DNA of 15,966 nucleotides from JBMFLE01 sp049971355 (GCA_049971355.1 JBMFLE010000014.1:1-15966), one strand, 5' to 3'. Shown: positions 8,049-15,689, counted from the first letter of the stretch. Notes: generated by a model from the sequence alone, not told the origin. A program made the numbers and translations.

Positions 8049-8061
8049 GTTAGTAAAATAA

Positions 8062-9159
8062 ATGTATATGCCTATTGTCACTATCTCTCCCCACAAAAAA
8101 GTGATTTATATTTTTACCACCTTAACTCTATTCATTTTAATTTTGGCTTTAATAGGACTTATTCAACAGTCGATTCGAGCAACAGTTTTAATTTATGTTA
8201 AACGTCATAATACAGAACTAAATTTTAGTGAAACTTTTGAAGCTAAAATTTTGGAAGAAATTGTTGAAACCGAAGAGACCTTCGCTCCTAAAACTTTAAT
8301 TAGTATGGAAGATTTTGCTACTGGCGAGGTAATAATTATTAATAACTCAGCTCAAAATCAAAAATTGGTTGCCAACACCCGCCTTCTCTCGCCAGAAAAT
8401 TTGTTATTTAGATTAACAGAGGCAGTAGTAATTCCGGCTCATCAAGAAATTAAGGTAAAAGTTAGAGCAGATAAACCCGGACAAGAATATGAAATTGGTC
8501 CTAGCCGGTTTACTATCCCTGGACTTTCTCCTATTTTACAGACAAAAATCTACGCGGAAAGTAAAGAACCGATGACTGGCGGATTTAAAAAAATTGGCCT
8601 GATCACTCAAAAAGATTTAGATGAAGCAACTACCAGTCTAAAAGACAAACTTCAAAAACAAGCAATAACAAATTTAGAAAAGAAAATCAAAGACCCTAAT
8701 TTAAAAATTGCTCTCCGCTCCGAAATTATTGAAAATAAATCTGATGCCAATGTTAATGAGGAAAAGGAAAAATTTACTATTAAAATGACGCTAAAAACTA
8801 TTGCCGCATTAATTGCAGAAAACGAATTATTAAAAAAAACCAATGAAAAACTTCTGGCTCAAATTCCAGTAGATCAAAAATTGGCCTCAATAAATCAATC
8901 TACTTTCGCTTATCGTTTAAAATCGTACGATAAAGAAAATCAAAAAGCAACATTAGAAATATATATAGCCGGTCAAACTATGCTCAGCGAAAATAGTGAT
9001 TTACTGACTAAAAATTATTTTATCAATAAAACAAAAGAGGAAATTAAAAATTATTTACAAAATATTAAAGACGTCGAAAAATTTAAAATTCGGTTCTCGC
9101 CATTTTTTATTAAACGAGCACCAAAAAATGAAAATAAAATTATAATAAAAACACTATGA
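8062..9159 (+). CDS. Membrane-anchored protein with extracytoplasmic domain (possibly baseplate J-like), unknown function
   Basis: A 365-residue protein with a short N-terminus, one membrane helix at about residues 14-36 (VIYIFTTLTLFILILALIGL), and a long outside part. The central module, about 85-180, contains TGEVIIINNSAQNQKLVANT then RLLSPENLLFRL, IPAHQEIKVKVRADKPGQ, YEIGPSRFTIPGL and ESKEPMTGG. I recall similar segments in CPR proteins annotated as baseplate J/gp47-like; that is memory and has not been checked. A charged region with helical potential follows (about 180-290, LDEATTSLKDKLQKQAITNL), then an alpha/beta C-terminus. A second ATG lies two codons in. The gene starts 14 bp after dnaE, and its TGA overlaps the thrS ATG (ATGA), indicating translational coupling. 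Function unknown. Confidence 0.8.
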   Translation: MYMPIVTISPHKKVIYIFTTLTLFILILALIGLIQQSIRATVLIYVKRHNTELNFSETFEAKILEEIVETEETFAPKTLISMEDFATGEVIIINNSAQNQKLVANTRLLSPENLLFRLTEAVVIPAHQEIKVKVRADKPGQEYEIGPSRFTIPGLSPILQTKIYAESKEPMTGGFKKIGLITQKDLDEATTSLKDKLQKQAITNLEKKIKDPNLKIALRSEIIENKSDANVNEEKEKFTIKMTLKTIAALIAENELLKKTNEKLLAQIPVDQKLASINQSTFAYRLKSYDKENQKATLEIYIAGQTMLSENSDLLTKNYFINKTKEEIKNYLQNIKDVEKFKIRFSPFFIKRAPKNENKIIIKTL

Positions 9160-10931
9160 ACAACAAAAAAAATTTAGAGATCCTTCGTCATTCAACTAGT
9201 CATTTAATGGCTGCTGCTGTTTTAGAATTATTTCCAGGGGCTAAGTTTGGTATTGGTCCAGTTATCGAAAATGGATTTTATTATGATTTTGAACTACCAA
9301 AAAATTTAATCCCTGAAGATTTGCCGTCTATTGAGAAAAAAATGAAAGAGTTGGCGGCAAAAAATTTAAAATTTGAAAGATTAGAAATGACTATTGATGA
9401 AGCGATTGATTTATTTAAAAAATTAAATCAGCCCTATAAAATTGAACTTTTGAATGACCTAAAAAAATACGGGACAACTAAAATAGACGACCAAAGTGAA
9501 CAAATAACCGAAAAAAGTAACAGGGTAAGTATTTATCGTTTAGGTAATTTTATTGACTTATGCCGAGGTCCCCATTTAAATTCAACCAAAGAAATTGGTG
9601 CTTTTAAATTGTTGAAAATCGCCGGCGCTTATTGGCGGGGCGATGAAAAAAATAAAATGCTCCAAAGAATTTACGGCTTAGCTTTTGTTAAACAAAAAGA
9701 ATTAGACGATTATTTAAAATTAATCGAGGAGGCAGAAAAAAGAGACCACCGCAAAATTGGTCAGGAATTAGATTTATTTAGTTTTGATGAAGCGGTTGGG
9801 GCCGGTCTGCCACTTTGGCACCCAAAAGGAGCGATGCTCAGACAAATTATTGAGGATTTTTGGATTAAAGAACATCTTAAAAATGGTTATCAATTGGTTC
9901 GCTCACCGCATATTGGCAATCTTGGGCTCTGGAAAACTTCTGGTCATTGGGAATTTTATCGCGAGAATATGTACAGCCCGATTAAAATTGAAGAAGATTA
10001 TTATTTAATTAAGCCAATGAATTGTCCCTTCCATGTCAAAATTTTTCAAAACAAGATGCGGAGTTATCGGGATTTGCCTTTCCGTTGGGCGGAATTAGGC
10101 ACTGTTTACCGATTTGAAAAATCTGGAGTTTTACATGGTCTAGTCCGAGTTCGTGGCTTTACCCAAGATGATGCTCATACCTTTTGTACTCCTGAACAAT
10201 TATATAAAGAAATTGAAAATACGGTTCGTTTTGGTATTAAAATGTTAAAAACCTTTGGTTTCAAAAATTATGATATTTATCTCTCAACCAGACCGGAAAA
10301 ATATATTGGCAGTTTGAAAATTTGGGAAAAAGCAACTGGGGCGCTCAAACAGGCCCTGGAAAAATTAAAATTAAAATATCAAATTGATCCTGGGGCAGGA
10401 GTATTTTACGGACCAAAAATTGATATCAAAATTAAAGATACACTTGGTCGGGCCTGGCAATGCACCACCATTCAAGTTGATTTTAATATGCCAGAAAGAT
10501 TCCAAATGACTTATATTGATAAAAAAGGCAAAAAAGCCCAGCCAATTATGATTCATCGGGCCTTGCTTGGTTCGCTTGAAAGATTTGTCGGCGTTTTATT
10601 AGAGCATTATGCTGGAGCCTTGCCGGTTTGGCTCTCGCCAATTCAAGTTTATATTACGCCAGTTAGCAAAACCCATCGCAAAGCCGCAGAAAAATTAGCT
10701 AAGGAGTTAGAATCTTTAGATATTCGTTGCCAAGTTGACATTTTAAATGAAACGATCCCCTATAAAATTCGCAAAGCTGAAAAACAAAAAATTCCCTATA
10801 TTTTAGTTATTGGCGACAAAGAAGCAAAAGGCAAAACTTTAAATGTTAGAAGGCGAGGTAATGTAGTAAAGAGAATAGCTAAAAAACAATTTATCAATAA
10901 AATTTTAAAAGAAATAAAAGAGAAAAAATAA
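9156..10931 (+). CDS. thrS: Threonine--tRNA ligase lacking the N-terminal TGS domain
   Basis: Class II aminoacyl-tRNA synthetase charging tRNA-Thr. The 591-residue protein begins directly in the editing domain, so the usual TGS domain (about 60 residues) is absent. Editing-site residues are intact: H12 and H16 in HSTSH, C136 and H140 in DLCRGPH. The catalytic core has LPLWHPKGAMLR (motif 1 region), zinc ligands C290 in MNCPFH, H341 in DDAHTFC and H467 in MIHRALLGS, motif 2 around FRWAELGTVYRFE (309-321), and motif 3 in LGSLERFVGVLLEHYAG. The anticodon-binding domain runs from about 490 to 590 (SPIQVYITPVSKTH, IPYKIRKAEKQKIPYILVIG, then VRRRG). The ATG overlaps the preceding stop as ATGA, which fixes the start. 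No in-frame TGS coding is possible upstream because that sequence codes for the preceding protein in another frame. Confidence 0.97.
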   Translation: MNNKKNLEILRHSTSHLMAAAVLELFPGAKFGIGPVIENGFYYDFELPKNLIPEDLPSIEKKMKELAAKNLKFERLEMTIDEAIDLFKKLNQPYKIELLNDLKKYGTTKIDDQSEQITEKSNRVSIYRLGNFIDLCRGPHLNSTKEIGAFKLLKIAGAYWRGDEKNKMLQRIYGLAFVKQKELDDYLKLIEEAEKRDHRKIGQELDLFSFDEAVGAGLPLWHPKGAMLRQIIEDFWIKEHLKNGYQLVRSPHIGNLGLWKTSGHWEFYRENMYSPIKIEEDYYLIKPMNCPFHVKIFQNKMRSYRDLPFRWAELGTVYRFEKSGVLHGLVRVRGFTQDDAHTFCTPEQLYKEIENTVRFGIKMLKTFGFKNYDIYLSTRPEKYIGSLKIWEKATGALKQALEKLKLKYQIDPGAGVFYGPKIDIKIKDTLGRAWQCTTIQVDFNMPERFQMTYIDKKGKKAQPIMIHRALLGSLERFVGVLLEHYAGALPVWLSPIQVYITPVSKTHRKAAEKLAKELESLDIRCQVDILNETIPYKIRKAEKQKIPYILVIGDKEAKGKTLNVRRRGNVVKRIAKKQFINKILKEIKEKK

Positions 10932-10960
10932 ATTAAAAGCCAGTGGTAGTCCCAAAAACG

Positions 10961-11016
10961 ACAAAACCTCAGGCGTATTGAAGGCCCTTCGGCTATCAGA
11001 TACCTGAGGATTTTGT
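10961..11016. terminator. Strong bidirectional terminator between thrS and rpoD
   Basis: ACAAAACCTCAGG (10961-10973) pairs with CCTGAGGATTTTGT (11003-11016), a 13-bp stem with one bulged base. The 29-nt apical region can fold further: GTAT/ATAC closes it and GCC-CTTC-GGC forms an inner hairpin. The plus strand continues with TATTTTT and the minus strand with CGTTTTT, so both convergent genes can be terminated. The plus-strand T-run reaches the rpoD stop codon. Confidence 0.85.
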
Positions 11017-11021
11017 TATTT

Positions 11022-12188
11022 TTAGAAATAATCTTTTATCTTTTCAATTCCTTTCATTTGACGTAGTCGTTCTAGGGCTTTTGCCTCAATCTGTCTAATT
11101 CTTTCGCGAGTAACACCATATTCATACCCAACTTCCTCCAAAGTGTGAGTTACACCATCAACCAAACCAAACCTCATTTCCAAAATTCTCCTTTCACGAG
11201 GCGGTAGATCTCTAACGATCTCTTTCATATAGTCACGCAAAATTTTAATTGCCACTACTCTCTCTGGACTCAAAGTTTTTAAATCTTCAATTAAATCACC
11301 TAATTCGGTATCTTTATCTTCGTCACTGCCAACAGTCATTTCTAAAGAAATAATATCTTGAGAAATTTCCATCATATGCCGAATATTATCCACTATTTCT
11401 CCCATCTCTGAGGCTACCTCCTCGGCGGTCGCTTCGCGTCCTAATTGTTGAGTCAACCAACGCTGAGTTTGCTGATATTTATTAATTAAATCTACCATAT
11501 GAACCGGAATTCTAATGGTTCGTGATTGGTCGGCCAAAGCTCTGGTAATTGCTTGTTTAATCCACCAGGTGGCGTAAGTTGAAAATTTATATCCTTTTCG
11601 CCAATCAAATTTTTCCACTGCTCGGAAAAGCCCTACATTTCCTTCTTGAATTAAGTCCAAAAATGAGAGTCCGTAACCAATAAACTTTTTCGCAATGCTA
11701 ACCACTAAACGTAAATTTGCCTCGATCAATTTTTGCATTGCCTCTTTATCGCCAGCGTCCTTTCTCTTGGCCAATTCTATCTCCTCCTCTGGTGTCAATA
11801 GTGGAACCCTACCTATTTCTCTTAAATACATTTGGATTGAATCTGCTGAAATTTGTGAGAGGTCAACCAGCATTTCTTCTAAATGACTTTTTTCTTCTTT
11901 TTCTTTAGAGATAGTCAAAAATTCTTCTTCGGATTCTTTCAGGCTTATACCCATTTTATCAAGTTGCTCAAGAAATTCTTGATATTTATCTAAATAATAT
12001 TCTATCCTTGGCAAGGCATAGAGAATTTCATTTTCAGTTATAAAGCCACGCTGGCGGCCCTTCTCAATTAATCTTTGGGCCTCTTTTTCCGGCCAAGAAA
12101 TTCGGCCACGTCGAATAGGTAAAAAATGAGGCGGGGTAACCACTTTTTTCTTGATATTTTTCTTTTTTCTTAATTTTTGTTTAGACAT
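11022..12188 (-). CDS. rpoD: RNA polymerase primary sigma factor (RpoD/SigA)
   Basis: Directs RNA polymerase to -10/-35 promoters. The 388-residue protein has a Lys-rich N-terminus and a short region 1.1-like segment (about 32-85). Region 1.2 contains DSIQMYLREIGRVPLLTPEEE from residue 117, divided here for reading as DSIQMYLREIGRV and PLLTPEEE. Regions 2.1-2.4 run from about 154 to 230, with LIEANLRLVVSIAKKF, GLSFLDLIQEGNVGLFRAV, FSTYATWWIKQAITRALAD and SRTIRIPVH. Q212 and T215 match the residues that read the -10 element in E. coli sigma-70. Region 3 follows, and region 4.2 has HTLEEVGYEYGVTRERIRQI (349-368). The strong family match makes the consensus-like promoters in this window credible. 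The gene begins 5 bp after dnaG, as in the classical dnaG-rpoD pair; rpsU is absent. No Shine-Dalgarno sequence precedes the ATG. Confidence 0.98.
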   Translation of the reverse strand: MSKQKLRKKKNIKKKVVTPPHFLPIRRGRISWPEKEAQRLIEKGRQRGFITENEILYALPRIEYYLDKYQEFLEQLDKMGISLKESEEEFLTISKEKEEKSHLEEMLVDLSQISADSIQMYLREIGRVPLLTPEEEIELAKRKDAGDKEAMQKLIEANLRLVVSIAKKFIGYGLSFLDLIQEGNVGLFRAVEKFDWRKGYKFSTYATWWIKQAITRALADQSRTIRIPVHMVDLINKYQQTQRWLTQQLGREATAEEVASEMGEIVDNIRHMMEISQDIISLEMTVGSDEDKDTELGDLIEDLKTLSPERVVAIKILRDYMKEIVRDLPPRERRILEMRFGLVDGVTHTLEEVGYEYGVTRERIRQIEAKALERLRQMKGIEKIKDYF

Positions 12189-12193
12189 AATAA

Positions 12194-14020
12194 TTACAGC
12201 TTGCTAATTTCTTTATTAATTTCAGCGATCCGTGATAACAATTTTTTTACCTTGACCTTGTCCTTATTTTTTTCCGCTTCTTTTAAAAAATTAATTAGTT
12301 CTGATCTCTCCTTCTTCAAATATTCCTCTTTAATGATTTGAAATAATTTTTTAATTTCAGCCTCTAAATTTTTCTTTTGAATGGCTTTAAATTGCTTTAT
12401 TTTTGATGGATAGTCGGGGAATTCTTTTTCAACTAATAATCCAAGATAGTCGAAATAATTAACTAATTCAGGCCTTTTTATTTTAGTTTTAATCCAGTCA
12501 TTATCAAGAGTTTTTTTAGAAATGAGACAATCTTTAATAATTTGAGCAAGTTCTTGTGTTTCATTAGTATCAAAACACTTAGCCGGCAAATCCATAAAGT
12601 AATTAATAACTAAATCTGGATATTTTAAAAGTAGCCCTAAAAACATTTCGCTGGCTAATTTTCTCCGAGGCGGCTTCTCTGCAAATTCTATTTCTTTGTT
12701 ATCAGGAGTAGTATAAATTTTTAGACTTCTTAATTTATCGCGTAAAGCTGATTCGGATGTATCAATTTTATTAGCTAAAAATTTTAGCCAATAATCTCGC
12801 TCAACTGCGTCGCCGAATTTAACAATTACTGGCAATAAAATTTTAGTTATCGCTTTTTTATCTTCAATTTTTTGAGGATTTTTATTTTTAAAGGCTAAAT
12901 CGAAATAATAATCCATAATAGGCTTAGCCTGCTCAATTGCCCTCAACCATTTCTGGGGATTTTCTTTAATGCACTCATCGGGATCCTTTCCTTCAGGAAC
13001 TTGAATAATTTTAACATTCATTTCTTCTTGCAAAGCAATATTAATTCCTTTCTGAGTAGCAGCTTCGCCAGCAATGTCAACATCAAAGGCCAGAAGTAAA
13101 TTATTAGTATATCTTTTTAGAAGTTTAACCTGTTCTAATGTTAAAGCAGTGCCAGAAGAGGCAACAACATTTTTTGAATTAGCCTGATGACAGGCAATAA
13201 CATCCATATTACCTTCAACTAAAATGACGCTGTCTTTTTCTTTAATAGTCATTTTTGCTTTATCTAAGCCATATAAAATTCGGCTTTTGTTATAAATTGG
13301 CGTCTCCGGGGTATTAATATATTTAGCTACCTCCTTCTCCTCTGTCCAGGGAACAATTCGACCAGTAAAACCGACTGGATTGCCATATAAATCATTAATT
13401 GGGAACATAATCCGATTACGAAAACGGTCAAAATATGAAGAATCAGATGTTTTGGTGTTTGAATATTTACTTGATTTTATAATCAAACCTGCCAATTCAA
13501 TATCTTGTTCTTTAAATCCTTTTTTAGTTAAAAATTTATAAAGTTCATCCCAGCGATTAGGAGCAAAACCTAATTGAAATTCTTTAATTGTTTCTGTTTT
13601 TAATCCTCTTTCCTTAAGATACTCTCTGGCCTTTTCGGCTAATGAAGATTTTAATAAAATTAAATGATAAAATTTAGCGGTAATTTTAGTGATGTCTAAA
13701 AGTTTTGTCCGCTGACTCATTAAATGATAATCTCGCCGATTTATTTCCACTCCGGCTTTTTGGGCTAGAATTCTTAAAGCCTCAGGAAACTCAACGCCTT
13801 CTATTTTCATTATAAATTTAAAAATATCTCCCCCATCATTACAAGCCCCAAAGCAATGCCAAATCTGTCTTTCTGGAGAAACAAAAAAAGATGGCGTTTT
13901 TTCACGATGAAATGGACAAAGCGCCTTAAAATTTACTCCAGCTGGTTTAAGTTGGATATATTCGGAAACCAAATCAACGATATCTATTTTTGATTTTATC
14001 TCATCAATGATATTACGCAT
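12194..14020 (-). CDS. dnaG: DNA primase
   Basis: Synthesises RNA primers at the replication fork. The protein has 608 residues. The N-terminal CHC2 zinc-binding domain has C35 and H38 in LCPFHREKTPSF, then C56 and C60 in WHCFGACNDGGD. The last pair is spaced C-x3-C instead of the common C-x2-C. The N-terminal catalytic subdomain contains RFRNRIMFPINDLYGNPVGF. The TOPRIM domain has VEGNMDV (E269, D273) and AFDVDIAG (D313, D315). The C-terminal helicase-interaction part, about 440-608, is poorly conserved and rich in Lys/Glu helices. The gene is 5 bp upstream of rpoD. TAGAAT lies 9 bp before the ATG and may be its -10 box. No Shine-Dalgarno sequence is visible. Confidence 0.97.
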   Translation of the reverse strand: MRNIIDEIKSKIDIVDLVSEYIQLKPAGVNFKALCPFHREKTPSFFVSPERQIWHCFGACNDGGDIFKFIMKIEGVEFPEALRILAQKAGVEINRRDYHLMSQRTKLLDITKITAKFYHLILLKSSLAEKAREYLKERGLKTETIKEFQLGFAPNRWDELYKFLTKKGFKEQDIELAGLIIKSSKYSNTKTSDSSYFDRFRNRIMFPINDLYGNPVGFTGRIVPWTEEKEVAKYINTPETPIYNKSRILYGLDKAKMTIKEKDSVILVEGNMDVIACHQANSKNVVASSGTALTLEQVKLLKRYTNNLLLAFDVDIAGEAATQKGINIALQEEMNVKIIQVPEGKDPDECIKENPQKWLRAIEQAKPIMDYYFDLAFKNKNPQKIEDKKAITKILLPVIVKFGDAVERDYWLKFLANKIDTSESALRDKLRSLKIYTTPDNKEIEFAEKPPRRKLASEMFLGLLLKYPDLVINYFMDLPAKCFDTNETQELAQIIKDCLISKKTLDNDWIKTKIKRPELVNYFDYLGLLVEKEFPDYPSKIKQFKAIQKKNLEAEIKKLFQIIKEEYLKKERSELINFLKEAEKNKDKVKVKKLLSRIAEINKEISKL

Positions 14021-14029
14021 ATTAAATTT

Positions 14030-14035
14030 ATTCTA
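14030..14035 (-). promoter_or_regulatory. Possible -10 box of dnaG-rpoD
   Basis: On the minus strand TAGAAT ends 9 bp before the dnaG ATG at 14020, predicting a leader of about 3 nt. No good -35 is seen at 16-18 bp upstream, where the hairpin-forming repeat lies. The call is therefore tentative. Confidence 0.35.
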
Positions 14036-14049
14036 AATTTTTTCTTGGA

Positions 14050-14079
14050 GCGACGATTTTTCGCCGTCGCCCTTCGGGC
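14050..14079. repeat. GC-rich hairpins between the MFS gene and dnaG
   Basis: GCGACG (14050-14055) pairs with CGTCGC (14065-14070). The overlapping alternative GCCC-TTC-GGGC (14069-14079) forms a tight stem. Together with the downstream repeat copy they fill the 99-bp gap between the MFS stop and the dnaG start. They could end the MFS transcript, but no clear T-run follows on the minus strand. Confidence 0.5.
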
Positions 14080-14085
14080 TATAGC

Positions 14086-14124
14086 GGACGAGCAAGTTTT
14101 TCTTGGGCGGCAAATTCTTTTATA
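14086..14124 (-). repeat. Dispersed intergenic repeat, copy A (short form)
   Basis: Three blocks match copy B at 15640-15727 in the same order and orientation: GGACGA (14086-14091), CAAGTTTTTCT (14093-14103) and the 19-bp GGCGGCAAATTCTTTTATA (14106-14124). The last block includes the stop codon of the MFS gene (14120-14122), so the repeat abuts the end of the coding sequence. Copy A has only TG where copy B has 49 bp. Confidence 0.7.
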
Positions 14125-15298
14125 TTTTAGCAAATTTTATCTTTTTTTCCAAAATAACAAACAGAAGGGCCGAGATCGCCGCCATTACACTTCCAAAAAT
14201 AAATGGCGCGCTCACACCAATATAAGTCCAAAGTAATCCGGCAATCAGAGAAGCAAAAAAAGTGCACAGGCCGATGGTGGTCTGATAAACACCAAAGGTC
14301 GTGCCTGCCTTTTCTTGGGGAACTAAATTAGAAATATAGGCCTTGCCCACTCCTTCGGTAAGAGCCATAAAAATTCCATAAAATGGAAAAAGAAACCAAA
14401 GAATAAGTTTACTATTTGTAAGACCGAAAAGAAGATAAATAAAGGAAAAAAGCAAAAAGCCAGTCAAGAGCACTTTTTTGGGTCCGATTTTATCAGAAAT
14501 GATACCGGCAGGTGTTGAAAAAATAGCATAGGTAAAATTGAAAAGAACATAAGCAAGTATAACCAATACTACTGACAGACCTAAATTTTGTGCTCGCAAT
14601 ATTAAAAAAGCATCAGAACTATTACCCAAAGCAAAAATAAAACTGATCAATAAAAAAATTTTAAAGGAGGAATCAAGATTGTGCCAACTAAAATTAAAGG
14701 TGGAAGAAAGATTTTTCTCTTTTCTTTTTTCTTTAACAAAAATAATTAGCAAGAAAACACCAATACAAGCGGGGATAAAAGCGAGAAGGAAAATCAAACG
14801 AAAATTATTATCTAAAAAATGAATTGCCAAAAGAGCAATAAGAGGTCCGAGCACCGCTCCCAAAGTATCAAGGGCTCGATGAAAGCCAAACGATCTTCCA
14901 CGAGCCGAGTTCTCTGAACTTTCGGCAATTAAAGCGTCTCGGGCAGAAGTGCGTGTACCTTTACCAAATCTATCAATAAACCGAGCAAACAAAACAAACG
15001 GCCAACTGTAAGCCAAACTTAAAATTATTTTAGAAATGGCTGAAAATGAATACCCAGCAATAACAAAGGGCTTTCTTTTTCGGAATTTATCGGAAAGCCA
15101 GCCGGAAACAACCTTTAAGATACTGGCGGTTGATTCAGCAATGCCTTCTATCAAACCAACAACAGCCACTGGCGCGCCTAAAACACTGGTGAGAAAAATC
15201 GGAACAATGGGATAAATCATCTCCGAGGCCACATCATTAAAAAAACTCACCAGTCCCAAAACAAAAACATTTTTAGAAATACCGAATTTATTTTTCAT
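14120..15298 (-). CDS. MFS transporter, substrate unknown
   Basis: A 392-residue, 12-helix type Major Facilitator Superfamily permease of the cytoplasmic membrane. The N-terminus FVLGLVSFFNDVASEMIYPI and the segment VVGLIEGIAESTASILKVVS belong to a widespread MFS subgroup usually annotated only as MFS transporter. Motif A is GWLSDKFRKRK (66-76). DRFGKGTRTSARDALIAE (109-126) is characteristic of the same subgroup, and a second motif-A-like loop, GIISDKIGPKK, is in the C-terminal half. The substrate cannot be read from the sequence. The stop codon lies inside a repeated intergenic sequence. Five bases upstream of the ATG is the stop codon of a broken Xre-type regulator, suggesting that the pair was once a regulated operon. 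Confidence 0.92.
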   Translation of the reverse strand: MKNKFGISKNVFVLGLVSFFNDVASEMIYPIVPIFLTSVLGAPVAVVGLIEGIAESTASILKVVSGWLSDKFRKRKPFVIAGYSFSAISKIILSLAYSWPFVLFARFIDRFGKGTRTSARDALIAESSENSARGRSFGFHRALDTLGAVLGPLIALLAIHFLDNNFRLIFLLAFIPACIGVFLLIIFVKEKRKEKNLSSTFNFSWHNLDSSFKIFLLISFIFALGNSSDAFLILRAQNLGLSVVLVILAYVLFNFTYAIFSTPAGIISDKIGPKKVLLTGFLLFSFIYLLFGLTNSKLILWFLFPFYGIFMALTEGVGKAYISNLVPQEKAGTTFGVYQTTIGLCTFFASLIAGLLWTYIGVSAPFIFGSVMAAISALLFVILEKKIKFAKI

Positions 15299-15303
15299 AA
15301 AGT

Positions 15304-15422
15304 TTATTCCGTTAAATCATCAACACCGATTCTCAAACCTTTGGCAATCTTCATAACTGCTTGAATAGAGGGTTGGTGATAACATTTGTTTCAATTTTGG
15401 TCAGCGTTGTATAAGACAAGAT
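15304..15422 (-). pseudogene. Frameshifted, 5'-truncated Xre-family HTH regulator remnant
   Basis: Reading the minus strand, one frame gives LSYTTLTKIETNVITNP and then meets an early stop. Shifting frame at about 15368-15374 continues as SIQAVMKIAKGLRIGVDDL and reaches a TAA at 15304-15306. The joined sequence matches the recognition helix and C-terminal half of an HTH_3/Xre DNA-binding domain. Adding one A at the junction would restore the family-typical NPTIQ. Upstream, ANL can be read just before SYTT only if one extra base near 15417 is removed; beyond that the N-terminal half is not recognisable. The remnant ends 5 bp before the MFS ATG, so it probably once controlled that gene. A sequencing or assembly error at the deletion cannot be excluded. 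Confidence 0.65.
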
Positions 15423-15480
15423 TGGCCAGCCCAGCAGTAGCAGGGCAAAGACAAAAAATTCCAATTTGCGCCTAAAATTG

Positions 15481-15511
15481 GCTGGCGAGCCCTCGTAGAG
15501 GGCGAGCCAGC
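15481..15511. repeat. Inverted repeat 1 with tandem GA mismatch
   Basis: GCTGGCGAGCCCTC (15481-15494), loop GTA, GAGGGCGAGCCAGC (15498-15511). Twelve of fourteen positions pair; the central GA faces GA, a tandem mismatch that RNA tolerates as sheared pairs. Confidence 0.75.
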
Positions 15512-15570
15512 AATCTCTTTTTCCAACTGGCGGTGGGTATTTGAAAAAATCCGAACCGATTTTATTAACG

Positions 15571-15621
15571 GGCTCGGCGGGCGGAATTCCCCCCCCGAAC
15601 CCCCCTTCCGCCCGCCTCGCC
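15571..15621. repeat. Inverted repeat 2 with C-rich loop
   Basis: GGCGGGCGGAA (15576-15586) pairs perfectly with TTCCGCCCGCC (15606-15616) around a 19-nt C-rich loop. GGC (15571-15573) and GCC (15619-15621) extend the stem beyond a 2x2 mismatch (TC facing TC), the same design as inverted repeat 1. Confidence 0.7.
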
Positions 15622-15663
15622 AAAAAGCGGAAGCGGAAAGGACGATTTCAAGTTTTTCTAATC

Positions 15664-15685
15664 CCGCCCTTTTGTAAAAGGGCGG
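15664..15685. repeat. Perfect palindrome 3
   Basis: CCGCCCTTTT (15664-15673), GT, AAAAGGGCGG (15676-15685). It is a perfect 10-bp inverted repeat inside the 49-bp insertion of repeat copy B. On either strand the stem is not followed by a T-run, so it is not an obvious terminator. Confidence 0.8.
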
Positions 15686-15689
15686 AATT

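Noticed and set aside
10984..14082. Similar 13-14 bp cores GCCCTTCGGCTAT and GCCCTTCGGGCTAT as a repeat family
   Set aside because: Too short and one base different; hairpin loops of this kind recur by chance, so it is only mentioned under the terminator finding.
15351..15623. Minus-strand open frame of 90 codons covering the regulator remnant and part of the GC-rich island
   Set aside because: Only its last 20 or so codons resemble a protein (the Xre remnant); the rest translates hairpins and C/G-runs into Gly/Pro/Arg-rich sequence with no start signal.
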